In this document: one piece after another, positions 9,456 through 18,565 of the stretch
Layout of the letters: every line of letters begins with the position of its first letter
How positions within the stretch are numbered: the first letter of the stretch is position 1
Assembly: GCF_003131205.1 (NCBI RefSeq)
Contig: NZ_QFFY01000002.1
Span: 62,001 to 126,000, forward strand
From: Occallatibacter savannae
Lineage (GTDB): Bacteria; Acidobacteriota; Terriglobia; Terriglobales; Acidobacteriaceae
Direction: 5' to 3'
DNA length: 64,000 bases
The notes under the pieces: generated by a model
Seen by the model: only the letters and a program-made list of their open reading frames with translations
What the model was told of the DNA's origin: nothing
The model's database searches: none
Translations under genes and position numbers: made by a program

Positions 9456-10511
9456 TCACCTGCGAATCAACTCCGCAACCCTCCGCATCGTCGCCACCTG
9501 CTCCTCCGGCAGTCGGCCAGTACAATCGGGCGTCAGGTTTAGCAGCAGGTTGGCATTCGCGCTCATGCATATCCGGTACGATTTCTCAATCACTTCGGCG
9601 CTCTGCGTCTTGTACCACGGATGCCAGAACCACGTGTGCATCCATGGCATCGGCGGATAAATGGGGCCCGTGGGCAACCACGTCTCAAACGGCAGGTAGT
9701 ACTGCTGCTTCTCGTACACCACATGATCATCGTGCCCCTCGAGCGGTGGCAGTGTGTCTTCGCCGTTGATCACGTCGCATGGCCAGCTCGCCGCATCGCA
9801 CAATCGCCCCTGATTCACGCGGCTCTGCTTGAATCCCTGATTGTTCACGACAAGGCAGTCGGGACTATGCTCCTTCACCAGCCGAAACAGGTCCCTACGC
9901 TGTGCCGGCTTCAGCTTCCATGGAATATCGAACAATTGATAGAAGGTGTTCGGGTATAAAGAGTGCAGTTCGATGACGTGACGCTTGATAATCTCGAAAT
10001 AAATGTCCGATATCGGCGAATCCCAGTCGAACTTCTCAAACGTACCCTCGTTGTGCGGATCGAGAATGCAGTAGTAAAATCCGTGCTTCAATCCGTACTC
10101 GTGACACGCATCGATGAAAGCACGCACTACATCCGTCTTGTTCCCGCTCTGCGCCACGCTGTAGTCGTATTCCTTCGCAGGCCAGAGACAAAATCCCGAC
10201 ATGTACTTCGTAACGAGCACCGCATATTTCGCGCCGAGATCGTGCGCCACCCTGATCCACTGCCGCACATCGAGATGCGTGGGGTCGTATGTGCTCGCGG
10301 GCGCGCGTCCCACGTCGTAATCGTTGCCTGTAAAGTTTGGCATGCCGAAATGAAAGGAACACCCGAACCTAAGGCTCTCGTACACCTTCAATGCAGGCGT
10401 CAACTCACGCGCCGGCTCAATGGAGGCTGCGGCGCTGGTTGGCGTCACGTCCTTCAACAGTGCTGCCGCTCCCGCTCGAGCGGTCATCAGCAATACTTGG
10501 CGTCGATCCAC
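9456..10511 (-). CDS. Divergent GH29 alpha-L-fucosidase-like protein, exported
   Basis: GH29 enzymes release alpha-L-fucose by a retaining mechanism. The protein (351 aa) has a twin-arginine-like leader (MDRRQVLLMTARAGAAALL), a GH29-like barrel with the FHFGMPNF segment near residue 53, VTKYMSGF at 100-107, and the typical C-terminal NLLLNLTPD...GRLP signature. The widely conserved KHHDGF motif is replaced by KYMSGF, so both histidines are missing and substrate specificity or activity may differ. The C-terminal beta-sandwich of longer fucosidases is absent. The start is a GTG 5 nt after a GAGG Shine-Dalgarno sequence. It is the last minus-strand gene after the receptor, PIG-L and MFS genes, separated from the MFS gene by ~450 nt, so it may have its own promoter. 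Confidence 0.75.
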   Translation of the reverse strand: MDRRQVLLMTARAGAAALLKDVTPTSAAASIEPARELTPALKVYESLRFGCSFHFGMPNFTGNDYDVGRAPASTYDPTHLDVRQWIRVAHDLGAKYAVLVTKYMSGFCLWPAKEYDYSVAQSGNKTDVVRAFIDACHEYGLKHGFYYCILDPHNEGTFEKFDWDSPISDIYFEIIKRHVIELHSLYPNTFYQLFDIPWKLKPAQRRDLFRLVKEHSPDCLVVNNQGFKQSRVNQGRLCDAASWPCDVINGEDTLPPLEGHDDHVVYEKQQYYLPFETWLPTGPIYPPMPWMHTWFWHPWYKTQSAEVIEKSYRICMSANANLLLNLTPDCTGRLPEEQVATMRRVAELIRR

Positions 10512-10957
10512 CCATACCTCGGTTTCCTACGGAGCTCCGTCCGAGGCAGGCCGCGATCGCCTTCGCCTCACACCCGCACAAATTTACCTTGCTGAAATTA
10601 GTCCCAGCGAGCCCTTGGAACTGTTTTGAATGTCGTCATGTACGCTGCCGCTCAGCCTACAACATTAACAGACCGCGACCCGGTGGCCGCCGGTCTCGCA
10701 CGCCTTTTCATGTCGGTTTCTAGGCAGGCGGACAAGATAAACCAGCAGATCGAATCTCCTGGAGCACGGGAGTGCGCAATAGTAGCGCCCCGCTTCTACA
10801 ATCAATCACGGCGTCGGATGCAGGTGAAACCGAGATGAGACTCTCGCAGTCGCGCTCGGATTGCGTAGCAAAGCGCATGGCAGGCTGAGATCCATTCCTC
10901 CGTGGACGAAATGTGAGCAGTTCAGTACTAACAAAACGAATCGATCGACCTTGTCGT
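10512..10957. other. Intergenic region between MFS and GH29-like genes
   Basis: No convincing ORF on either strand; the short open frames here lack ribosome sites and protein-like composition. It probably contains the promoter of the GH29-like gene. Confidence 0.5.
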
Positions 10958-12199
10958 TCACACCTCGCCGATGAACAGCCAAACAGCAGCGCAGAACAAA
11001 GCCATGGCTGTTCCTGAGGCCAGAGCTATTCCCCAATCAAGCGAACGCACCAGAATTGGTACGAGTAAGGTAGAAGCGATGCCTCCGACGATTCCCGCGG
11101 TATTCATCACGCCGGAAACGAGCCCGACGTGGTCTCCTGAAACATGCGCTGCGAATGACCAGAATCCTGGCTCAGCAGCCATGAGCGAAGCAATACTCGC
11201 GCATAATCCAAAAAGACATAGCCCCTGCGACCTCGAATAGGCCGCAACATATAGAAACACTCCGCTGGCTACATAGCCGGTAGCGATTACCACTCGTGCA
11301 CCGTACGCTTTGCCGGAACGGCGGCTCACTCGATCGCAGGCTATTCCACCGAGAGGGGTAAGCACGAGGGCAGTCAGCCATGGAGCAGCGGAAAGCCAGC
11401 CCGCGTTCATGAGGCTGAATCCTCGGCGCTCTACAAGGTAGGTGTACATCCAGAACACGAACAGGAATAACACATATCCCTCGCTTATGTAGCTCATCAC
11501 CAGGAGAACGGTATTCCGACGAGAGAGAATTTTGAGCACCTCCAGCCTCGCGGCGGGATCAGCACTCGTACGTGATGACGGCTGAGGGTTGTCCCCGGGT
11601 GCGAGGAGGAGCCACCCACATCCAAGAACGAATGGTGGTGCCGCGGTCAAGTAGAAGACTGCTTGCCATCCGAACCGCGTGTTGAGATAGGAAACCAGCG
11701 GCCCTGTCGCCGCGGAAGCAATGCAGGTGCCTAGGAACATTACGGATGTTCCCCTCGCATGCTGGCTTGGATTCAGTCGCATCCGAATCGCCAGGTTTCC
11801 GACAGGGAAGGTCGTGGCCTCGGCCGCACCCAACAGCAGTCGAACGGCGCAGAAGGCAATGAGAATGGATGCTGTGGAAGACGCAAAAAGGCGGGGGACA
11901 AGGCCGGTCGTCACAGAGGTTGCAGACCAGAGCAGAGCAGAGATACCCAGAGTTATTCTAGGGCCGAATCGATCCCCTATCGCACCACCGGCGATCTGGA
12001 ACAGAGCGTACCCGGCAAGGAAGGACGAGAAGATCTCTCCCATCTGCACCTGGTTGAGGTGGAGTGCATTGCGCATACTCTCCGACGCGACAGAGATGTT
12101 TGCACGTGCCAGATAGCTTGACACAGCGAATCCGCAGAGGCCCGAGATTATCCACCATTCAGTAGTACCGTTATCGCTTGTCGATCCGGTCCGATTCAT
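10958..12199 (-). CDS. MFS transporter, anion:cation symporter (ACS) type
   Basis: A 413-residue inner-membrane permease with about 12 hydrophobic helices. The N-terminal half contains the GDRFGPR loop between helices 2 and 3, the MFS signature, and YALFQIAGG just before it, a pattern common in hexuronate, glucarate and other sugar-acid transporters of the ACS family. A second, related loop (CDRVSRR) occurs in the C-terminal half. It follows the PIG-L gene after about 90 nt on the same strand and probably imports a sugar or sugar acid released by the neighbouring enzymes. Substrate cannot be read from sequence. Confidence 0.85.
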   Translation of the reverse strand: MNRTGSTSDNGTTEWWIISGLCGFAVSSYLARANISVASESMRNALHLNQVQMGEIFSSFLAGYALFQIAGGAIGDRFGPRITLGISALLWSATSVTTGLVPRLFASSTASILIAFCAVRLLLGAAEATTFPVGNLAIRMRLNPSQHARGTSVMFLGTCIASAATGPLVSYLNTRFGWQAVFYLTAAPPFVLGCGWLLLAPGDNPQPSSRTSADPAARLEVLKILSRRNTVLLVMSYISEGYVLFLFVFWMYTYLVERRGFSLMNAGWLSAAPWLTALVLTPLGGIACDRVSRRSGKAYGARVVIATGYVASGVFLYVAAYSRSQGLCLFGLCASIASLMAAEPGFWSFAAHVSGDHVGLVSGVMNTAGIVGGIASTLLVPILVRSLDWGIALASGTAMALFCAAVWLFIGEV

Positions 12200-12292
12200 G
12201 CAGCGAAGAGTTTCTCGTTTCTCAAACTTTCCTCGAATGCATAAGCAGTATGCCGTTTGTGGGTGCCGTGTATGCCCTGCTTTAGAGTGACG

Positions 12293-13654
12293 CTACTGAG
12301 GCAAGGAGCCCTTGGTGGCTGTGACATGCAGCTCAAGTGGGGGCAGGCCATTACCTTCGGCAGATGCCCTGATGGTGAGTGATTGGCGCTCCTTCGACGC
12401 GTTGGGAGCGACCTTTGCACGAACGTACAAGGGAATAGAGCCGTGCGCGGGAACTTCATAAGCACCTGTGCCCGTCAAATCAGTCCAGCCGCCCGGAAGC
12501 TCAGCATTCACCTGGAAAGTAGCTTCGCTAGCCGTGTCGTTGTGGAGCAGAAGCGGTATTTGAATCCGCTCGCCCGCACTTAATTCCACGCCGAAGTCGG
12601 GGAGAAGGTCGGGCAGAAGTTTCAGGTCGTGCGCCGCCCAAAATTTTCTGTAAAAACTCCAGGGTCCGCCCAGTTCGATCGAAAGCGGAGCATCGCTTGA
12701 CTGTCGGTAGCCTCTTGCCGCCGAGAATGCAAGGGGGGATGGGCTTAAGGATTCGAAAACGTCTCCGGTTACATGTCCACCGACTAGGGACTTACCCAGA
12801 ACGAGCAAGACAGGTTGTTTGAAATAGCTAAAGTCGCCGCTTTTGATGGCACGGACGGCCATTTGGCCCGTGTCATCCTGAGTGAGATGAAAGGACATCT
12901 CGTTGGCCGCGAGCTTGTAGTAAAACTCGTTTTTCGCCGGGGATAGCTCTTCGGTGGAGTAGCGCGGCCCCTTACCGGTCTGGAAGCTAGTGTCGGTTGC
13001 ATCCGTAAAGTAGTAAAGCTTTTGGGGCTGCCACGGCTCGAGGCCTTCGGTAAGATTTCCGATGTTGTTGCGATCGCGGGGCGCCGCCAGCTGCTCGCCG
13101 AAGGCTGTTGGGTCGCCGGCAAGATCAAATGCTTCAGTCGCGATGACTCCGGCTGCCTGATGATCTCCGTGATTCTCCCCAGCAACGTAATCCGGCAACC
13201 AGGTCAGAATCGCTGCTGGGCGAGTGAGCCGGATGAGACGTACAGTCTGCGCCAGGGCAGCACCGTGGTTCCATGTCTCGAGAGAACGAAGCACATCCTG
13301 TCCCGGCGTATCCGGACCACCCAAGAACCAGACGTCGCTTACGCCGAAGGAAGCTAGAGCTTGACGTGCCTCGATCTCACGCTTGGCCCCGAGCGCGGCG
13401 GCTTGTTCCTTGCCCGCCGCATCACCACCTCCGTCACCCCTCGTTCCAAAGACGACCGCGACGCGCTTGTGCTCATCAAAGATCGCTTTCGCCAGGTAGC
13501 CCGTGACGGCGGTTTCGTCATCGGGGTGAGCGACCACGAGGAGGATATCTGCCTTGAAGCGATTGTCCGGAGGAACTGGTTTGATAGATTGCGCGCTGCC
13601 AATGATGGCGGCGCCAGCGAAGAACAGCGAGAGAGCGACATGTGGGGCTCGCAT
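12293..13654 (-). CDS. Secreted PIG-L / LmbE-family deacetylase with C-terminal beta-sandwich
   Basis: PIG-L proteins are zinc-dependent N-deacetylases acting on GlcNAc-type substrates. After a signal peptide (residues ~1-22, ending near GSAQS) the zinc motif HPDDE lies at 43-47 and the third ligand in GENHGDH near residue 160. The last ~120 residues are beta-rich and resemble NEW3-type sandwich domains found behind glycan-active enzymes. An upstream in-frame start at 13747 would bury the signal peptide, so 13654 is preferred. The gene starts 13 nt after the stop of the large receptor gene, so they are almost certainly co-transcribed, which suggests the receptor imports the product or substrate. 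Confidence 0.85.
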   Translation of the reverse strand: MRAPHVALSLFFAGAAIIGSAQSIKPVPPDNRFKADILLVVAHPDDETAVTGYLAKAIFDEHKRVAVVFGTRGDGGGDAAGKEQAAALGAKREIEARQALASFGVSDVWFLGGPDTPGQDVLRSLETWNHGAALAQTVRLIRLTRPAAILTWLPDYVAGENHGDHQAAGVIATEAFDLAGDPTAFGEQLAAPRDRNNIGNLTEGLEPWQPQKLYYFTDATDTSFQTGKGPRYSTEELSPAKNEFYYKLAANEMSFHLTQDDTGQMAVRAIKSGDFSYFKQPVLLVLGKSLVGGHVTGDVFESLSPSPLAFSAARGYRQSSDAPLSIELGGPWSFYRKFWAAHDLKLLPDLLPDFGVELSAGERIQIPLLLHNDTASEATFQVNAELPGGWTDLTGTGAYEVPAHGSIPLYVRAKVAPNASKERQSLTIRASAEGNGLPPLELHVTATKGSLPQ

Positions 13655-13667
13655 TGACAAACGGACC

Positions 13668-16600
13668 TCAGAAGCTGAAGTGAAGAGCAAACTGCATCTG
13701 ACGCATCGCAACCTGAACGTAGGTGATTTGCCCTGCACCGAAGCCATCGATCGTTGAGTTCGGAAGTCCTAGGTTCACGTGATTGAACACATTGAACGCC
13801 TCGGCTCGGAATTCTAGCGACTTGCCCTCGAGCGGAAGAAGGTTCTTCGAGACCGAGAGGTTCGAAACTGCTAGATTGGGTCCGCGGAGCGAGTCTCGAC
13901 GTGCAGAGCCATTTCGGAACGGGGTCTGAGGTTCACTGAATGCGCTTGGATTGAACCACATTTCGCGAGATGGGTCGGAAACCTTCGGAGTGCCGATCAC
14001 GTCGGCGTTGACGTAGTTGAAATCGGTATTCAGCAGCGGTGCGTTAGCGACCGTCGGCGTAAAGGGCAATCCGGAGCCGAAATTGTGCGTGCCACTCAGT
14101 CGCCAACCGCCTGCGACTTCATTCAGCAGAGAGTTACCGCCGAGCTTCCAGTAGCGATCGTTGCCGAATGGCAAATCCCAATTGTGTTCCAGGGTGAGTT
14201 CACTAGTTCGATCCCATGAAGCCGGACCGTGACTTGCCCGAATGTCGTAGTTGTTGGCAAAACCACCGCCGCCTTCCGAGTTATCCATAGCTTTCGACCA
14301 TGTATATGTCAGCAAGAAATCGAGCCCGTGAGAAGCTCTCTTCTGGAGTTTGCTTTGAAGACCGTGGTAGCTCGAGTTGTCGCAATTGCAGGTTTGATAA
14401 AGTGGCTGCTCCAGTCCGAAATTTGCATAGAACGGACGACGCGGGTCGTAATCTCCCGGGCCTGGTACCGCCTGATTCTGGTTGATCGAGAGAAAGAGGT
14501 GCCGTCCGGCATTACCCACGTACCCTATCTCATAGACGAGCGATGGCTTGATCTCAGTCTCTATGGTGAAATTCCAGAAGTAAGTCTCAGGTATGCGGTA
14601 CGAGTCAGCGGGATACGTGTAGTAGTAGACGCTGATGCCGTCCGGCAACGGGTAGCGTCCTGAGGTGCCGACGGGAGGTGTGGGCACAGCGGGCGGGCCA
14701 GCCAGTAGATTGAAGTCCGGTATATAGGGATTTTGCTGTCCAACGCTTTGTGGATTCGTGACCGGCGGGTTGTAATCCGCGCCCTGACCAAATACGGCCC
14801 CCAGTCCGCTCGGATTGAAGCTGCGTCCAACTCCACCGCGCAAGACGGACTTGCTGGTGAACTGATATGCAAAGCCAAGCCGGGGAGCGAAGCCAAGATT
14901 GTATGCCTTCACTCCCATGTTCGCGGGCACTGATCCCACGCCCGCCGCGAGTACCTCGCCGGTAGTCGGATCGAAGCTGCCAGCGCCGCCCGGGTGGGCA
15001 GCTGTCTGGGGTATATAGTCTTCCCAGCGGAGCCCGTAATTCAGTGTAAATTTCGGCGTGATGCGCCAGGAGTCCTGGCCAAAAAAGAACAAGCGTGTCT
15101 GGCGAAGCCCTGGCTGAAAGCCAGAGCCTGTAAAGTAGCGCGCGAAGTAGGATGGGGAGCCAAGCAAGAACGATGCGAGCGCCGAACCCGTGCTTGCCTG
15201 TCCACCCGCCAGGGTATCGGCATCAGAACTGCCGGTCGTGGAATCATTGAAAGAAATCTCGCCTGACCGGTGAGAGTCGCTGGGAATCCGCTGTTGCTGC
15301 GCACGACGGAGATCGGCTCCCCACTTGATGGAGTGATTGCCGAGTTGCTTGGTCCAGTTGTTCACCCACTGGAAGTGGTTTTCTGTCTCCTTCAGGGGGC
15401 AGTTGCACTGGTTGATGCCCAGCGCGTAGCCAAACTCGAAGCCGCCATTCCCGTTAACATAAAACGCCGGCATACCACTCGTTTCGGGAGTGCCAGTATT
15501 AAGGCCGGGGAGCCCGGCGTCAGAGGCCGGTGTCGTGCCTACTCCGTTGGGCTGGACACGAATTCTGTACCGGAAGAATCCAAAGCGGAAGTCTGTCTGA
15601 AGACTCCCGCTAAGCGGATGATCAAATCCCACCGCAAGACTCTGGTTGCGATCAACGGAATCGCCGGAAAAATTGAACGCCGACGGACCACCGGCTAGGT
15701 CACCGAACGCCGCTGGCGAATAGTTGTTGAAATCAGCCAGCGTGTAGCGGGCGAACAAGTGATATGCAGCGTGCAAGTCGTAGTCGAAGCGCCCATCATA
15801 TTGCCCACTGTCGAAGCGCTGACTTCCGGAGGATACGAAGTTATTGAAGACATCGTTTCCGCGGTTAGGCAAAGGCAAATCCTTCAGAAGAGCCGCAATC
15901 GGAGCCGCGACCGGAACGAGATTGGGTTGTCCACCCTGCGTGAATGCGGCTCGGCCCGCACCCGATGCGTCTCCGCTCGAAGGATCGAACACCATTCCCG
16001 CACGAGCAGGAATTTGGCTCCCCTCCGTTGTAGGCACTAGAAGAGGCGAGTTGCAGGGCGCATCGGAGGTCGAGCCGTCAGCGCAGATGTAGCTGCCTAA
16101 GAGAGCAGTGAGGTCGCCGGCTCGCTCAGCCGCAGTGGGCACGGTAGTGACCAGCGAACCACCCGTCCGACGCCGTGTTCCCTGGTAATCGAAGAAGCCA
16201 AACGCGCGATTTCGAAGGATAGGAGCGCCCAAAGATCCTCCGAACTGGTTCCATCGAATCGGGGGGTTCTGACCGGTGAAGGGGTCGGAGGAGTTGGTAA
16301 CATTGTTCCGGAGAAACTCAAACAACGTGCCATGGAAGTGGTTGGTGCCGGATGCGGTGGTTGCCTGGATCAGAGCGCCGGAAGCCGAACCGAATTCCGC
16401 ATCGTAGTTGCTGGTGGTTACCTTAAAGTCCTGAAGGGAGTCGATGTTGGGATTGATCACAGCGATCCCAAGAATGGCACTCTCGTTCTCGGTACCATCC
16501 AGTAGGAACCCGTTCGATGTGAAGAACTGGCCGTTTACGTTTGCCTGGATCCCTTGCTGAGGGTTCTCACTCGCGGCGTGCTGCCACGAATTCAACTGAG

Positions 16601-17090
16601 CTCCGGGAACGACAAGCAGAAGGTTGGTCACGTTTCTATCGAGCACCGGGAGCTTCTCGATCTCCGTGTTGGTAAGGGTCGTCGAGACTTCAGCGCGATC
16701 TGTCATCAGCAGCGGCGATTCTGCACTGACCGACACGGTGCTCTCCGTGCCTGCAGGCCGGAGGACTACATCCACACGCGTTGTCGCATCCACCTCCACT
16801 GTTGCCTGCGCGACAAAGGATGCAAAGCCCACGTGTTCCGCCTTCACTTCGTAGCGGCCGGCGAGTAAGTGTATCTGCGAGAAGTTGCCTTCCGCATTGG
16901 ACGTGGCGTTGAAGACTGTGCCTCGGTCCAAATCGCGAATTGAGATCTGGACTTGAGGGAGGGCCGCACCAGACGAGTCTGTTACCGTTCCGTCCACGTT
17001 GCCTGAGACAGCCTGTGCGTTGCCAGCCACGACCGAAACCGTATATAGAACACAAAGAGCGACGAGTCGCTTCAGCGAACGAACTACCAT
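13668..17090 (-). CDS. Oar-like TonB-dependent receptor with carboxypeptidase-regulatory domain
   Basis: Outer-membrane protein of about 1140 residues: signal peptide ending near GNAQA, a carboxypeptidase-regulatory (Ig-like) domain at about 30-115 (GTVTDSSGAALPQVQISIRD), a plug domain with LPVLDRNVTNLLLVVPGAQ, and a long beta-barrel ending in phenylalanine (HFSF). Such Oar-type receptors are numerous in Acidobacteria and are thought to take up oligosaccharides or peptides. ATGs exist at 17111 and 17090; only the second follows a GAGG at proper spacing, so it was chosen. It heads a minus-strand run with PIG-L, MFS and GH29-like genes. Confidence 0.9.
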   Translation of the reverse strand: MVVRSLKRLVALCVLYTVSVVAGNAQAVSGNVDGTVTDSSGAALPQVQISIRDLDRGTVFNATSNAEGNFSQIHLLAGRYEVKAEHVGFASFVAQATVEVDATTRVDVVLRPAGTESTVSVSAESPLLMTDRAEVSTTLTNTEIEKLPVLDRNVTNLLLVVPGAQLNSWQHAASENPQQGIQANVNGQFFTSNGFLLDGTENESAILGIAVINPNIDSLQDFKVTTSNYDAEFGSASGALIQATTASGTNHFHGTLFEFLRNNVTNSSDPFTGQNPPIRWNQFGGSLGAPILRNRAFGFFDYQGTRRRTGGSLVTTVPTAAERAGDLTALLGSYICADGSTSDAPCNSPLLVPTTEGSQIPARAGMVFDPSSGDASGAGRAAFTQGGQPNLVPVAAPIAALLKDLPLPNRGNDVFNNFVSSGSQRFDSGQYDGRFDYDLHAAYHLFARYTLADFNNYSPAAFGDLAGGPSAFNFSGDSVDRNQSLAVGFDHPLSGSLQTDFRFGFFRYRIRVQPNGVGTTPASDAGLPGLNTGTPETSGMPAFYVNGNGGFEFGYALGINQCNCPLKETENHFQWVNNWTKQLGNHSIKWGADLRRAQQQRIPSDSHRSGEISFNDSTTGSSDADTLAGGQASTGSALASFLLGSPSYFARYFTGSGFQPGLRQTRLFFFGQDSWRITPKFTLNYGLRWEDYIPQTAAHPGGAGSFDPTTGEVLAAGVGSVPANMGVKAYNLGFAPRLGFAYQFTSKSVLRGGVGRSFNPSGLGAVFGQGADYNPPVTNPQSVGQQNPYIPDFNLLAGPPAVPTPPVGTSGRYPLPDGISVYYYTYPADSYRIPETYFWNFTIETEIKPSLVYEIGYVGNAGRHLFLSINQNQAVPGPGDYDPRRPFYANFGLEQPLYQTCNCDNSSYHGLQSKLQKRASHGLDFLLTYTWSKAMDNSEGGGGFANNYDIRASHGPASWDRTSELTLEHNWDLPFGNDRYWKLGGNSLLNEVAGGWRLSGTHNFGSGLPFTPTVANAPLLNTDFNYVNADVIGTPKVSDPSREMWFNPSAFSEPQTPFRNGSARRDSLRGPNLAVSNLSVSKNLLPLEGKSLEFRAEAFNVFNHVNLGLPNSTIDGFGAGQITYVQVAMRQMQFALHFSF

Positions 17091-17111
17091 GATGCTGGTC
17101 CTCAATGCCAT

Positions 17112-17724
17112 ACGAAGATGGCCGGTTGAACGAGTCGGTGTGCGGGCTTTCAGAGGTTGGGAAGGGCGCCGGAATCAACAAAAGGGCAGCAGAAGATCGC
17201 CTGGCACAGTTCTGCTTGGAGCCCGTTTAGACTCAAGCAAGTGCGGCATGTTTGCGGGAACACAGCAAAACATGAACGGATGTTAGGACGCATTCGATTG
17301 CTTGTCAATATGGGGCGAACACACCGAACAACACCCTGCGCCGAACCCTGAACACTGTATTCTTCTCGCATAGATCATCCTGGATCGGAAGTTGTCGTCA
17401 TTTGGTCGGTATATGCCATGTGCGGAATTCATGACCCGGGCCTTAACGTTCGCGCTCAACCCCCGAGGAGTGAAGTGAACCTGACGTGAACCCAAGCTAC
17501 TCACTTAATCCCAATACCGAAGCCGCCAAGGGACGCGCAATCTTCGTTCATCTCTTGTTTGCCCGCCAGGGTATCGGGTTCACTAATCCTCACAGCTGTC
17601 GAAAGTGCTGCCCGATCGTCGGGTTTCCGCCACTTCGAGATGGGGTCCACTCTCACCGGCGTTCCACTTTACCGACTCCCGAGGCTACTCACAACGTGTG
17701 CCGCACAGACATGTCAGGCGAGTT
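17112..17724. other. Upstream region of the large receptor, no gene recognised
   Basis: About 600 bases with no credible coding frame. It should contain the minus-strand promoter of the receptor operon, but no clear sigma-factor hexamers could be picked out. Confidence 0.4.
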
Positions 17725-17976
17725 TTAAGGCCAGGTCCTGTAACATCGGTTGATCATTTCGCGCTTCGAGGTATGCCTTACATGAGGACCAATCGGTTAC
17801 GGGCCTACCAGCGGCTTACGGTCGTATTGTTCATTGCAGCCCTCACAGCTGCTTTCCAAGCTCCGGCTCAGAAATCCTCCGGTCCTCTTTATCACCTGAG
17901 AGGCGTGCCAGAACCAGATGATTTTCGATTCCAGAGCGGCTGGCCATGTATCGGCATCCGTTCGATGTACTTCTAG
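17725..17976 (+). pseudogene. Truncated copy of the beta-propeller gene leader and signal peptide
   Basis: The segment copies the upstream region and first ~40 codons of the propeller gene at 21105. Shared landmarks are AAGGCC, CCTGTAACAT, TGATC and ATGAGGACC. From the ATG at 17782 it encodes a signal peptide (MRTNRLRAYQRL...) followed by GPLYHL, matching GPYHL in the full gene. Similarity stops about 40 codons in and the frame ends at 17976 after an unrelated tail, so the propeller is absent. It could still make a short exported peptide, but a gene remnant from partial duplication is more likely. Confidence 0.7.
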
Positions 17977-18004
17977 CACATCCTTGGTCGGTCGAGAATA
18001 AGGT

Positions 18005-18211
18005 TCATAGCACTTCCTCCAACTGCTTCAACTCGTGGCCTGCCGCAAAGAGGTTTTCCAGTACCGATTGGAGATCGCGTCGCGCCCGGTCCTTCAATTT
18101 GTCACTGACAAATTCAGACGAAATGATCCAGCGCAACCGCTCTTCCTCGTTTCTAAGCAGAGATATTTGGCGCTTCAATTCAGTTATGCGCGAATCTTTA
18201 AAGGCGGCCAT
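18005..18211 (-). CDS. Small coiled-coil protein, hypothetical
   Basis: Sixty-eight residues, rich in Leu, Arg, Lys and Glu with heptad-like spacing (ITELKRQISLL, ERLRWII, LENLFAAGHELKQLEEVL), so probably two amphipathic helices forming a coiled coil. The ribosome site is weak, but composition is much more protein-like than neighbouring open frames. No family is recognised. Confidence 0.4.
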   Translation of the reverse strand: MAAFKDSRITELKRQISLLRNEEERLRWIISSEFVSDKLKDRARRDLQSVLENLFAAGHELKQLEEVL

Positions 18212-18565
18212 GCATACACGTTAGCGATCTCGTCTTTCCAATGTCACGTGCATAATCGTCGTCGAACGCTGGACCCGTTCCGATCAGCTGGGAATTGAAA
18301 ACGAACTACGTGAAGCAAGGCTTGCACTGGCTAAACGGGAAAGCTCTAGTTAGCCGAGTCAGTCATCGCGAAAACAAAGAGCCCGCTTCGCAGCGGACTC
18401 AATGCTCGAACTCGGAACCACCGGGTTCAAGCGCATGCACTATTGTGAGGTTAGTCCTATCAGCTCACCGACGACATCCTCGGCGGTAACGTTCGTCTCC
18501 CCAAATGGATGTAACTACGCCTCTGCCACAATAGGGAAGAGTTGCCGACAATACAGCCGTACTCT
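18212..18565. other. Intergenic region, no gene recognised
   Basis: Downstream of the 771-residue receptor gene; no T-tract terminator or coding frame stands out. Confidence 0.35.
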
